A stretch of 64,000 nt of DNA from CAVVZJ01 sp963752755 (GTDB lineage Bacteria > Planctomycetota > Planctomycetia > Isosphaerales > Isosphaeraceae), in NCBI GenBank assembly GCA_963752755.1, contig CAVVZJ010000014.1, positions 434,001 through 498,000 of the forward strand, in the 5' to 3' direction. Position numbers and translations under genes: made by a program. The notes under the pieces were generated by a model. It did no database searches. It saw only the letters and a program-made list of their open reading frames with translations, and had not been told where the DNA came from. Numbering within the stretch: the first letter of the stretch is position 1; each line of letters begins with the position of its first letter. Below, one piece after another: positions 37,727-46,805 of this stretch.

Positions 37727-38848
37727 ATGACCGAGCCGCCCCCCGAGGCCGACCTCCGCGCCTTGCTCTGCCTCACGATGGTCCCCGGCGTCGGCCCGCT
37801 CACCTTCCACAGCTTGATGGAGCGCTTCGGCAACGCCGGCAAGGTCCTCGCCGCGTCCGAATCCCTCCTGAAGCAGGTCGATGGCGTCGGCCCCAAGCTC
37901 GCCGCGAAGATCGCCTCGGCGCGCCGCGAGTTCGATCCCGACGTCGAGCTGGCCCTTTGCCAGCAGCACGGCGTCTCCCTCATCCCCCGCGAGGATTCCG
38001 ACTATCCTCCGCCCTTGAAGGAGATCCACGACCCCCCTCCCCTGCTCTACACCCGAGGCACGATCACCGAGGTCGACCAGCTCGCCATCGCGATCGTCGG
38101 TTCCCGTAAGTGCACGCCCTACGGCATCCGCACCGCCGAGCGCCTGGCGCAATCGCTCGCCCGCGTCGGCCTGACCGTCGTCTCCGGCCTCGCCCGCGGC
38201 ATCGACGCCGCCGCCCACCGCGGCGCCCTCAAGGCCGGCGGCCGCACGCTCGCCGTCCTCGCCAACGGCTTGACCCAGGTCTATCCGCCCGAACACGACA
38301 AGCTCGCCGACGAGGTCGCCGCCTCCGGCGCCCTGGTCAGCGAGATGGCCATGCGTCAGGAACCGCTCGCTGGTCTTTTTCCCCAGCGCAACCGGATCAT
38401 TTCCGGCCTCTGCCTCGGCGTGGTCGTCGTCGAGGCCACTCCCCGCAGCGGCTCGCTTTCCACCGCCCATCACGCCGTCGAACAGAACCGCGAGGTCTTC
38501 GCCGTCCCCGGCCCGGTGGACAGCCTCGCCAGCCGCGGCTGCCACCGCCTGATCCGCGACGGCGCCCGGCTGGTCGAGACCGTCGAGGACATCCTCGAAG
38601 AACTCGGCCCCCTCGTCCGCGAGGTCAAGCCGACCGAGGAATCCGTCCCCGTCCGCAAGCCCGCCGAGCTGGCCCTCAGCGACCAGGAACGCTCCCTCCT
38701 CGGCCACCTCGACGACCTCCCCCGCCCCGTCGATGAGCTGATCGCCCGCACCCGCCTCACCGCCTCCCAGGTGATGGCCACCCTCAGCGTCCTCGAAATG
38801 CGCCGCCTGATCCGCCGCGTTCCCGGCAACCTCTTCGTTCGTATCTAA
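37727..38848 (+). CDS. dprA: DNA-processing protein DprA
   Basis: 373 residues from ATG 37727 (AGGAG 11 bases upstream). Binds incoming single-stranded DNA and loads RecA during transformation. The N-terminal helix-hairpin-helix part has VPGVGPLTFHSLMERFG and VDGVGPKLAAKIA. The Rossmann fold has AIVGSRKCTPYGIRTAERLA, VSGLARGIDAAAHRGALKAG and FPQRNRIISGLCLGVVVVEA. The C-terminal winged helix has LSDQERSLLGHLDDLPRPVD then ASQVMATLSVLEMRRLIRR. Complete, no frame problems. Confidence 0.93.
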   Translation: MTEPPPEADLRALLCLTMVPGVGPLTFHSLMERFGNAGKVLAASESLLKQVDGVGPKLAAKIASARREFDPDVELALCQQHGVSLIPREDSDYPPPLKEIHDPPPLLYTRGTITEVDQLAIAIVGSRKCTPYGIRTAERLAQSLARVGLTVVSGLARGIDAAAHRGALKAGGRTLAVLANGLTQVYPPEHDKLADEVAASGALVSEMAMRQEPLAGLFPQRNRIISGLCLGVVVVEATPRSGSLSTAHHAVEQNREVFAVPGPVDSLASRGCHRLIRDGARLVETVEDILEELGPLVREVKPTEESVPVRKPAELALSDQERSLLGHLDDLPRPVDELIARTRLTASQVMATLSVLEMRRLIRRVPGNLFVRI

Positions 38849-38891
38849 TCCCTTCTGCTATCTGTCATTTTCCCATTTGTCATTCTTTGTC

Positions 38892-40067
38892 ATGTACTCA
38901 AACGACTCCCTCTCCTGGCTCAACCCCGAATCCTCCGACCGCTCCGCCCGCGGCCTCTCCCGCTCCCTCCGATCCTACGGCCCCGCGGTCCCCGGTCGGA
39001 TCGATCGCGACGGCCGCACACTCATCAACTTCGCCGCCAACGACTACCTCGGCCTCGCCTCCGACCCCCGCGTCATCGACGCCGCCCACCGTTCCGCCCT
39101 CCAGTACGGCTGGGGCTCCGGCGCCTCCGCCCTCGTCTCCGGCTGGCGGACCCCTCACGAGGAACTCGCCCACGCCCTCGCCGACTTCGAGCAATCCGAA
39201 TCCGTCGCCCTCTTCCCCACCGGCTTCGCCGCCAACCTCGGCACGATCGCCGCCCTCGTCGCCCGCGGCGACGCCGTCTATCTCGACCGCTGGAACCACG
39301 CCTGCCTCATCGACGGCGCCCGCCTCTCCGGCGCCAGCGTCCGCGTCTATCCCCACAACGACGCCGACCGCCTCGATGCGATCCTCCGCCGCGAACGCCC
39401 CCGCTTCCGCCGCGTCCTGATCGCCACCGACGGCGTCTTCAGCATGGACGGCGACCTCGCCCCCTTGCCCGACCTCGTCGCGATCGCCGACCGCTTCGAC
39501 GCCATGCTCCTCGTCGATGAGGCCCACGGCACCGGCGTCTTCGGCCCCGACGGCCGCGGCGCCTCCTCCGCCCTCGGCCTCTCCGACCGCATCCCGATCC
39601 GCGTCGGCACCCTCTCCAAGGCCCTCGGCTCCCTCGGCGGCTTCGTCGCCGGCTCCGCCCGCCTGACCGACCACCTCATCAACACCGCCCGCCCCCTCCT
39701 CTACTCCACCGCCCTCCCCCCCGCCGCCGCCGCCGCCGCCCTCGAAGCCCTCACGATCGCCCGCTCCGAACCCTGGCGCCGGGAGCGTGTCCATTCCCTC
39801 GGCGATTCGCTCCGCTCCTCCCTCCGCTCCCTCGGCTGGGACGTCCCACCCTCAACGGGTCCGATCGTCCCCTTGCTCCTTGGCGAACCGGAAACCGCCG
39901 TCCGCCTCTCCGACCACCTCCGCTCCCTCGGCTTCCTCGTCCCCGCCATCCGGCCGCCAACCGTGCCGTCGGGAACCTCACGGCTCCGGTTCAGCCTGAG
40001 CGCGGCGCATCGGGAGGAGGAACTGGAGGCTTTGTTGAAGGCCATCGGCTCGGCGCCGGGAACGTGA
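38892..40067 (+). CDS. bioF: 8-amino-7-oxononanoate synthase
   Basis: 391 residues from ATG 38892. PLP enzyme joining pimeloyl-thioester and alanine, first committed step of the biotin ring. Alpha-oxoamine synthase signs: NFAANDYLGLASDPRVIDAA, GSGASALVSGWRTPHEELAH, DEAHGTGVFGPDGRG, and PLP Lys in RVGTLSKALGSLGG. The start is 43 bp after the dprA stop. Relatives such as glycine C-acetyltransferase are close, but bioB in the same window favours biotin synthesis. Confidence 0.85.
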   Translation: MYSNDSLSWLNPESSDRSARGLSRSLRSYGPAVPGRIDRDGRTLINFAANDYLGLASDPRVIDAAHRSALQYGWGSGASALVSGWRTPHEELAHALADFEQSESVALFPTGFAANLGTIAALVARGDAVYLDRWNHACLIDGARLSGASVRVYPHNDADRLDAILRRERPRFRRVLIATDGVFSMDGDLAPLPDLVAIADRFDAMLLVDEAHGTGVFGPDGRGASSALGLSDRIPIRVGTLSKALGSLGGFVAGSARLTDHLINTARPLLYSTALPPAAAAAALEALTIARSEPWRRERVHSLGDSLRSSLRSLGWDVPPSTGPIVPLLLGEPETAVRLSDHLRSLGFLVPAIRPPTVPSGTSRLRFSLSAAHREEELEALLKAIGSAPGT

Positions 40068-40091
40068 ACCAGGAGATATTCGGGAACTCGA

Positions 40092-40200
40092 ATTCACCAC
40101 AAGGGCACAAAGGACGCAGAGGAATCACAAAGAAACCTTCCGTCCTCATTTCCCCATTCCTTCGTGCCACCTTTGCGTCCTTTGTGCCCTTGTGGTGAAT
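40092..40200. repeat. 109-bp inverted repeat with 32-nt arms
   Basis: Left arm 40092-40123 (ATTCACCACAAGGGCACAAA then GGACGCAGAGGA) and right arm 40169-40200 pair with two or three mismatches around a 45-nt spacer. This CACAAGGGCACAAAGGACGC type of sequence is far from the local codon style and resembles repeats I have seen between genes in other phyla. It could end bioF transcription or be a MITE. Confidence 0.75.
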
Positions 40201-40297
40201 CGGCCCCAACATCCCCCTCCACCCCCGAACTTGGGATGGCCCCCGCCCTCCCCCTTCCGTTATCCTGACCACCCGAATCACCCAGCAAGCTTCCTCA

Positions 40298-41446
40298 TTG
40301 AGCTTCTTCGCCGTGGACTGGTCCGCCCTCCGCCAGACCGAGTTCCCCGTCACCGAGCGCTGGGCCTACTTCGACCACGCCGCCGTCGCCCCCCTGCCCC
40401 GCCGCTCCGGCGACGTGATGCGATCCTGGGTCGCCGAGCAGGAAGCGAACGGCTGCGTCCACTGGCCCGCCTGGGAACAGAAGCTCGAATCGAACCGCCG
40501 CGACGTCGCCCGCCTCATCAACGCCGATCCCGAAGAGATCGCCTACGTCACCAGCACCACCCAGGGGATCGGCCTCGTCGCCGAGGGCTTCCCCTGGCGC
40601 GAGGGGGACAACGTCGTCACCGCCGCCGAGGAATACCCCTCGAACCTTTACCCCTGGATGAACCTCAAGGACCGCGGCGTCTCCCTCCGCCAGGTCCCCA
40701 GCCGCGACGGCCGCGTCTGGGTCGAGGACCTCGCCGACGCGATGGACGACCGCACCCGCGTCTTGACCATCAGCCACGTCGAGTGGTCCTCCGGCTTCCG
40801 CAATGACCTCGACGCCCTCGCCGACCTCTGCCGGTCTCGCGGCGTCGCCTTCTTCGTGGACGCGATCCAGGGTCTCGGCCCCTTGACGATCGACGTCCAG
40901 CAGACCCCCATCGACTTCCTCGCCGCCGACGGCCACAAGTGGCTCCTCGGCCCCGAGGGCGCGGGTTTGCTCTATGTCCGCCGCGACTGGATCGAACGAT
41001 TGCGTCCCCTTGGTGTCGGCTGGCACAGCGTCGTCTCCTCGTACAACGATCCCCGCAACGAGTTCCGCCTCCGGCCCGACGCCCGCCGCTGGGAAGGCGG
41101 CAGCTTCAACATGCCCGGCCTGCAAGCCTTCGGCGCCAGCGTCGGCCTCCTCCTGGAGATCGACCCGAAGGCCGTCTCCGACCGCATCCTCGACCGCGCC
41201 GCCGCCGTTCGCGAGCTGGCCCTCCGCGCCGGCTGGTCCCTCGTCGGCTCGACCCGGCCGGCCGACCTCTCCGGCATCGTCGCCCTGACTCGCGACGACA
41301 CCGACCCCAACGCCTTCGTCCGCCATGCCCGCTCCCGCGGCGTCGCCCTGGCCTCCCGTCGCGGTCGCGTTCGGATCAGCCCCCACGTTTACAATGATTC
41401 CGACGACCTCGACCGCCTCGCCGAGATTCTGAGGACCCGGCCCTGA
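40298..41446 (+). CDS. Class V aminotransferase (cysteine-desulfurase-like fold)
   Basis: 382 residues. Start TTG 40298; no in-frame ATG lies before the first conserved block. PLP fold type I: ERWAYFDHAAVAPLPRRSGD, YVTSTTQGIGLVAEGFPWRE, HVEWSSGFRNDLDALADLCR, FVDAIQGLGPLTIDVQQ and the PLP Lys in DFLAADGHKWLLGPEGAG. C-terminal GVALASRRGRVRISPHVYN matches the family. Which amino acid or sulfur chemistry it performs is not clear; no Fe-S scaffold gene lies nearby. Immediately after the 109-bp inverted repeat. Confidence 0.82.
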   Translation: MSFFAVDWSALRQTEFPVTERWAYFDHAAVAPLPRRSGDVMRSWVAEQEANGCVHWPAWEQKLESNRRDVARLINADPEEIAYVTSTTQGIGLVAEGFPWREGDNVVTAAEEYPSNLYPWMNLKDRGVSLRQVPSRDGRVWVEDLADAMDDRTRVLTISHVEWSSGFRNDLDALADLCRSRGVAFFVDAIQGLGPLTIDVQQTPIDFLAADGHKWLLGPEGAGLLYVRRDWIERLRPLGVGWHSVVSSYNDPRNEFRLRPDARRWEGGSFNMPGLQAFGASVGLLLEIDPKAVSDRILDRAAAVRELALRAGWSLVGSTRPADLSGIVALTRDDTDPNAFVRHARSRGVALASRRGRVRISPHVYNDSDDLDRLAEILRTRP

Positions 41447-41488
41447 TCGCTCCGGTGAAGGGCCTCGGATCAGGAGGATTGCAGGCCG

Positions 41489-42016
41489 ATGAGCAGGGGA
41501 CAGGCAAACCGCCCGACCGAGCCGCGCAAGGCCGTCTTCACCGGTACGTTCGACCCCCTCACGCTCGGCCACCTCGACGTGATCCGCCGCGGCGCCGTGC
41601 TCTTCGACGAACTGGTCGTCGCCATCGGCGTGAACCCGAACAAGCTGATGCTCTTCGACATCGACGAGCGCGTCTCCCTGGCTCAGACGGTCGTCCGGCC
41701 GTTCGCCAATGTGAGCGTCAAGCCGTTCAACGAGCTGGCCGTCCAGTTCGTTCGCCGGATCGGCGCCCGGATCATCCTCCGCGGCGTGCGGACGCTCTCC
41801 GACATGGAATACGAGTTCAGCATGACCCTCACCAACGCCCGCCTCGACCCCGGCGTCGAGACCGTCTTCCTCATGGCCGACGGCGAATACTCCCACGTCT
41901 CCAGCAGCCTCATCAAGCAGGTCGCCCGCTTCGGCGGCGAGTCGGCCCTGGCCCGGTTCGTCCCCCCCGAGCTGGTCGCCCCGATCATGGAGAAGATCCG
42001 CCTGACCTCCGCCTGA
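41489..42016 (+). CDS. coaD: Phosphopantetheine adenylyltransferase
   Basis: 175 residues, coenzyme A pathway (4'-phosphopantetheine + ATP to dephospho-CoA). Nucleotidylyltransferase motif in AVFTGTFDPLTLGHLDVIRR (T/H-x-G-H). Further blocks: NPNKLMLFDIDERVSLAQTV, RIILRGVRTLSDMEYEFSM and MADGEYSHVSSSLIKQVA. ATG 41489 is well placed; the extra ~14 N-terminal residues are unremarkable. Lies 43 bp after the aminotransferase gene. Confidence 0.93.
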   Translation: MSRGQANRPTEPRKAVFTGTFDPLTLGHLDVIRRGAVLFDELVVAIGVNPNKLMLFDIDERVSLAQTVVRPFANVSVKPFNELAVQFVRRIGARIILRGVRTLSDMEYEFSMTLTNARLDPGVETVFLMADGEYSHVSSSLIKQVARFGGESALARFVPPELVAPIMEKIRLTSA

Positions 42017-42067
42017 CCGACACGATCCGAGACACCCCCGACGAACGCCCCGACAGGAGCCCGTTCC

Positions 42068-42632
42068 ATGCCCGCTCCCGACGCCCCCCGCGCCATCGCC
42101 TTGCGCCGCGAGCCCGGCGCCTTCACCCGAAGCCTCACGGCCCTGATCCTCCGCCTCGCCCTCGGCCTGACCTTCCTCCTCTTCGGCGTCAACAAGTACC
42201 AGGCCCAGCGCCGGCGAGTATCCCAAGGGCATGATCGCCCAGTTCGAGGGGACCTGGCTTTCCCAGGGTTCCCTCAACCAGCAAGCCATGACGGGCTTCG
42301 CCCGGGCGCTCCCCTTCGCCGAGATCGGTCTCGGGGCCCTGCTGATCGCCGGCCTGACAACGACGATGGTCGCCTTCCTCACCGGCCTGCTCCTGGTCGG
42401 CCTGCTCTTCGGCCTGCTCGTGCTCGCCGCCGCCGACCCCGCCGGGATCGCCAAGATCCCGACCCACATGATCTACATCCTGCTCGACGCCGGCATCCTC
42501 TGGCTCTCGCCCGTGACGAGCAACTACCTCTCCGTCGATGGCCTCCTCTTCGGCTGGTTCTGGAAACCCCGCTCCGAGGGCGACTTCCGCCGCGAGGAAG
42601 GCCCGGACCCGCGGGTCCGCAACTACGGCTGA
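42068..42632 (+). CDS. DoxX-like membrane protein, one frameshift
   Basis: ATG 42068 gives TALILRLALGLTFLLFGVNK, a DoxX/DoxD first membrane helix with the G-x-N-K end. The frame shifts near 42210 to EYPKGMIAQFEGTWLSQGSL, then three more helices (ALPFAEIGLGALLIAGLTTT, FLTGLLLVGLLFGLLVLAAA, IYILLDAGILWLSP). Joined length is about 188 residues, four membrane spans, normal for the family. Some members are linked to quinol oxidation or redox stress; no function can be set here. Confidence 0.7.
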
Positions 42633-42664
42633 GCACGCTCCACAAACCGGCCTCGGCCGGATCG

Positions 42665-43310
42665 TCAGGTCCGCGTGATGTCGTTGACTCCGGTCGTCAC
42701 CACCGAGCCGCGGAAAATCACGTCGGCGACCCCGGCCCCGCCCGAGTCGTGACGCAGCCGGGCCCCCGGCCGGAGCCGAATCTGGACCGTACCCGACCCG
42801 ACCGCACCCGCGAAGGAGCCTCCGCTCGTGCCGTTGACCGTCCAGTTGAGAACGAAGGGGCGGCCGGGGGTCGGCGGCGGCACGACCCCGGCCAGGTCCA
42901 GGCCGAGCTGGTCGCCGGTGTTCGAGACGTTCTTGACCGTCAACGCCGCCACCCCGGTCGTCGCGCCCCCGGGGACGGCCGGGGGGTAGAAGGCGAGCTG
43001 GAAGTCGCCGTGCAGGAAGGCGCTGGAGGTGCCCCCGCCCCGCATGATAGAACTGCCCGGACTGGTCGGTCAGCCGCGGCGGGCCGACGTAGTACACCCC
43101 GCGGAAGGCGGCGAAGAAGGCCCGGCGCACGACCTCACGGGGCGTCGGCACGCCGACGGTCGAGGCCGCCGCCGCCCGCGGCGGTGTCGCCGGCGCATCG
43201 GTGTAGCGGTAGCCGGCCGCCAGCAGCGCCGCCACCGACGGCACGGCCCGCAACTCCAACGATTCCAGGCCAGGTCGGGCCCGGCGTCGCCGGGCGTCTC
43301 GCTCGCTCAT
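42665..43310 (-). CDS. Planctomycete surface/extracellular protein with LE-x-LE-x-R N-terminus, one frameshift
   Basis: Start MSERDARRRRARPGLESLEL then RAVPSVAALLAAGYRYTDAP. A basic stretch followed by LESLELRAVPS is a recurring start of planctomycete extracellular proteins (compare LE.R.LLS), probably an export signal. The frame shifts near 43045 (FYHAG must join GGTSSAFLHGDFQLAFYPPA). The C-terminal half is beta-rich (VAALTVKNVSNTGDQLGLDL, FVLNWTVNGTSGGSFAG), like a small Ig- or calyx-like domain. About 214 residues joined. Function unknown. Downstream of the tolC-like gene. Confidence 0.6.
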
Positions 43311-43365
43311 GGCCGTTCGCTCCTCCTCCGATCCTTCCCCGGCGCCGACAGGACGCGCGCCCCGA

Positions 43366-44968
43366 TCAGGGCAGGATGCGCACCCCCACGGCAGTATTCA
43401 GGTCCAGCATGCTCCGGCGGTGGCGGATCAAGGCGTCGCGATACTGGCGAACCACCTCGTTGTATTCGCGCTGGGCCTCGAAGTAGTCGGCCGGGCTGAT
43501 CGCGCCTTCCTCCATCTGCCGGTGCGCCGTGTCCCGGACCCGCCGCTGCGCCGGCAAGACCTCCCGTTCCAGCTCCACCACGGTCGCCCGGCTCAGCTCG
43601 AACTCGCGGATCGTCGCCTCGACCTCGTGCGCCACCTGCCGCTCCAGGGCGGTCAGCTCGGCGGCCGTCTGGTGGTAGTTCAGCTCGGCCCGACGGACGT
43701 TGCCCTGGTTGCGGTTGGCGATCGGCAACGTCGCGGTCACACCCAGCGCCCACGAGGTCGGGCTCTTGAGCCCGAGCGGCCGGTTGTCCTGGAACGTGTA
43801 GGGCTGATACAGCAGGTAAACGTCCGAGTACCGGTTGGCTCTGCGCCAGTCGGATCTCGGCCTGGGCGCGTCCGACGCCCAGCCGCTGCGCCACCAGGTC
43901 GGGCCGCTCGGCCAGGGCCCGGCGGACCAGCTCCTCGGGCGCGGCCGGCAGCGGCCGGAGGTCGCGGAGGGTGCCGCGAAGTCTCAACGCATCGGCCTGG
44001 CTACGCGGGATGTCCAGCAGCAGCGCGAGGTTCCGCGTCGCGGTCGTCAGGGCCTCGCCCGCCTCGCGGACCTGGAGCTGAGCCCGTTCCAGTTGAGCCC
44101 GCAGGGCGTCGGCCCGGTCCGGAGAGACCGCGCCAGCCTCGGCCCGGCGGCGGGCGATGTCGTAGAGCCGGGCCGAACCCGCAGCGAAGGTCCGGGCGTA
44201 TCGGAGCGTCTCCTCGACCGCGATCACGTCCACGAAGGTGGTGTACAGGTTGTCGATCTGCAACCGCACGACGTCCTGAAACTGCGCCTCGGTCGCCTTC
44301 CTGGCCCGCCGCGCCACCTCCTCGCGGGCCTTCCGCTTGCGTGAGATGTCCAGCGGATAAGTTATATTGAGGTCATACTGCGTCTGACCCCCCGGCCGGG
44401 CATTGGAGTAACGACCGTAGGGCACGAGCTGCGCGTCGGCGTAGAGGATCGGGTTGGCCCGCAGACCGGCGGTCAACATGTCCGCATCCGCCATCGGCAC
44501 CTCATAACGCAGAGCGATCAGGCTGAGGTTGCGGCGGACCAGCAGGCCGATCGCCTCATCGAGCGAGAGCCCGTTCGGCGGCTCGACTTCCGCGCCGGTC
44601 GGCTCCTCCAGATCGCCATAAGCGGGCACCGGCGCCGGCTGGATCTCGATCGGCCGCGGGAGCCTCGGCTCCTCCACGACGCGCCTCGGCCCGGGGACCG
44701 CCATGCCGATCGGTGCCCGGCTGACCGACGGCCCCGGCCGCCCACCGATCGGACGACCGGTGTTCGCCGGGTTCTCAAACGCCGAACCCGCCAGCGCCCC
44801 GGGCGGGGCCCCGAGCCGACCGATTCCCTCCGGCAACCCCGGCGGCTCCTCGACCTCGATCTGCGGACCCTGAGCCCACGCCAGCCCGCCAGCCCACACC
44901 GTCAGGAGCGCGAACGCCAAAGCGGCCGCCTCGCTCGCTCTCCGTCGCGATCCATCTCCGACGGTCAT
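43366..44968 (-). CDS. TolC-family outer membrane efflux protein, one frameshift
   Basis: 534 residues joined. N-terminal export signal (AAALAFALLTVWAGGLAWAQ), a Pro-rich ~100-residue insert, then the OEP fold: LSLDEAIGLLVRRNLSLIAL, ANPILYADAQLVPYGRYS, long coiled helices (LQIDNLYTTFVDVIAVEETL, ALRAQLERAQLQVREAGEAL). The frame breaks near 43845 and resumes with LGVTATLPIANRNQGNVRRA and ALERQVAHEVEATIREFELS. Outer-membrane channel for tripartite efflux or type I secretion; no inner-membrane partner is in the window. Confidence 0.82.
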
Positions 44969-45504
44969 CCACGCCTCCTGGTCCCGAGTCCGGACGTGCG
45001 AGCCTCCGGCCCGCTGGTAGAATCACTAGATCGTCTCGGGTTGGGGTGCGAATTCGGGCGATGGCAATCGGAGCCGTGGAATCCATCGGCTCAACCCAAT
45101 CAATCCGTCAAATCGGCACATTTGGTTCGTCCCCGATCGACCGGCTCCGGCAGAGGCAGCAACCGACCACCCGTCATCCTTGGCGAGAGGCCCTTCCACC
45201 CCATCCTTCACCCGTCCGTTGTCGGTCCGAGGACGGTACCAGGGGGCAATCGAAGAACGGTGCCATTGAGCGGCGACCGTTCCCAGCCCGGGACCTTCGA
45301 ATCCCCGCGCTGAAAGTTCGGAGAGGAATTTCGAAGAAAGGGTCGATCCCGACCTTCGACCGGCTGGCCTTCCTTGAGTCCCTGACCAGCCCGTCGATCG
45401 TGGCTCTCGACCGATTCATCCCCGACGCGGTGCCGAGCGGCCTGCCGGTCGATCAGATCGGGGGAGAATGCGGGTCGCCTCTCTGCTGCTTCCGCGACTT
45501 CTCA

Positions 45505-45519
45505 AGAAAAGGTGATAAT
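45505..45519 (+). repeat. Shared 15-mer AGAAAAGGTGATAAT, second copy
   Basis: Identical to 19112-19126. It lies ~140 bp before the first CGCCGAACGAACTTCAA copy here, and ~1.15 kb before it in the gene-carrying locus, so this locus looks like an internally deleted version. Confidence 0.6.
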
Positions 45520-45639
45520 CGGAGGCCAGGAATCGGAAGATAGGGTTGAGCCTCCGCGGTCGCCGTCCGCGCCGCGACGACCCCGGATGCGCCCTGCTCC
45601 TTGACAATCCGGCGAAATCGGAAACCCCATGACGCGAAG

Positions 45640-45740
45640 CGAAGGCGCGTCCCCGGGCGCCGAACGAACTTCAAAATGTAGCGGCGAGGCCCCTGAGAGC
45701 CCAGTGAATTCAGGACTTGCGCGACGTCCCCTCGCGAACT
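45640..45740. repeat. Dispersed repeat unit, copy 2
   Basis: Core 45658-45691: CGCCGAACGAACTTCAA followed by AATGTAGCGGCGAGGCC. It is preceded by AAGGCGCGTCCCCGGG and followed by weaker similarity down to ACTTGCGC. It matches copy 3 over ~85 bp. Confidence 0.75.
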
Positions 45741-45923
45741 CGGGCGCGTCCCTCCAGCGTCCCGAGGTCCTCGCGAGCGCGTCCCGCCGACGTCGCACTT
45801 GCGTTGTGCAACCGCTGGGAGGACGGTCTGGATGCCGACCGGATCATGCCGCGTCGGCGCGGGGCCTCGTCGGATTGGGTCCGCCCGGTGTCGTATCTTG
45901 GAGTTCACGCTGCGATCGCAACG

Positions 45924-46010
45924 GCAAGGCGTCCCGGAGCGCCGAACGAACTTCAAAATGTAGCGGCGAGGCCGATCAGAGTCTTGTCGTTTCACGACTT
46001 GCGCAATGAC
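45924..46010. repeat. Dispersed repeat unit, copy 3
   Basis: Core 45940-45973, identical over 34 bp to copy 2, preceded by AAGGCGTCCCGGAG and followed by a similar ACTTGCGC end. Same orientation, 282 bp from copy 2. Confidence 0.75.
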
Positions 46011-46094
46011 CAATCGCAAGCCAAGGCGCGTCCCCTCCTCATCGGCTGAACGTCGTGGGGACGTCCCGGCCGCGTCGCGGTCGCGTCCTACCGG

Positions 46095-46763
46095 CTAGAA
46101 GACCGTCTCTCGGGGCACCGTGATGTCCCGCGTCCACTGCCGGACCCCCAGGCCGCGGGCGCGGAGGCTGACATGGAGCCGCTTGAACGCCTCGCCCGCC
46201 ACCGGGCCGTTGGGGTAGGTCAGTTGGGCCTCGAACCGACCGGCCTCGATCCGGGAGTGCGCCGACGTGACGGGGGTCCGGCCCCGGAGGTCGTCGAAGG
46301 CGGCGTTGAGCGCCTTGAGAATGCGCTCGGCCATCTCGGCGGGAAGCTGGGAGGGACTGGAAGAAGAATCCGGCCAGGTCAACTGGATCGAGCCGCCGAG
46401 GTTGCGCTGTTCGGGCGGCTCGCTGAGCAGATCGAGGAAGTCGCCGACCTCGTAGCGTCGCCAGACGACCTCGACGGCGACCAGCCGGGCCGGATCGAGG
46501 CCGCGGTCGTGGACGCCGGGACGGATCCGGCTGGTCTCCTTCGGTGCGGACCGCGAGGGGGGACGGGCCATCCGGGCTCCGTCGGGGCGAGCGGAGAGGA
46601 TCTGGTAGGCTCGGGCGACGATCCGGAAGGCCCACTCGTCGCCGCCGGCGTCGGGGTGGTGCTTCTTGGACTTGGCGTGGAAGGCTTCGCGGACCTGCTC
46701 GGGCGTGGCGTCGGCGGCGATGCCGAGGACCTCGTGGGGTTCGAGTCGCAGGCCGTCGAGCAT
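46095..46763 (-). CDS. J-domain protein
   Basis: 222 residues. Residues ~8-60 form a J domain (LEPHEVLGIAADATPEQVRE, AFHAKSKKHHPDAGGDEWAF, VARAYQILSA) with the HPD motif intact, so it can stimulate a DnaK-type ATPase. It lacks the Gly/Phe and zinc regions of DnaJ. The C-terminal half (VAVEVVWRRYEVGDFLDLLS, IQLTWPDSSSSPSQLP, FEAQLTYPNGPVAGEAFKRL) is a distinct alpha/beta module I do not recognise. Same strand as mcsB, 42 bp downstream, suggesting a role in protein quality control. Confidence 0.78.
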   Translation of the reverse strand: MLDGLRLEPHEVLGIAADATPEQVREAFHAKSKKHHPDAGGDEWAFRIVARAYQILSARPDGARMARPPSRSAPKETSRIRPGVHDRGLDPARLVAVEVVWRRYEVGDFLDLLSEPPEQRNLGGSIQLTWPDSSSSPSQLPAEMAERILKALNAAFDDLRGRTPVTSAHSRIEAGRFEAQLTYPNGPVAGEAFKRLHVSLRARGLGVRQWTRDITVPRETVF

Positions 46764-46805
46764 CGGAGCATCGTTCCCGTTGGGGGCAGTCGTCGCCGGG
46801 TCGGG

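Larger units (their letters stand above)
44969..46094. other. 1.13-kb gene-free region with dispersed repeats
   Basis: No gene is supported on either strand. 44969-45500 has no clear structure. From 45505 on it carries the AGAAAAGGTGATAAT 15-mer and two copies of an ~85-bp direct repeat built on CGCCGAACGAACTTCAA. Several short frames exist but show no coding signal. Confidence 0.6.

Noticed and set aside
40295..42469. A 724-codon open frame on the minus strand opposite the aminotransferase, coaD and DoxX genes
   Set aside because: It is the antisense of three well-conserved genes and has the Gly/Ala/Asp/Val-rich composition that GC-rich codon bias produces on the opposite strand.
45291..45310. 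TTCGAATCC resembling a tRNA T-loop
   Set aside because: The flanks do not form a 5-bp T-stem, acceptor and anticodon arms are missing, and there is no CCA end.
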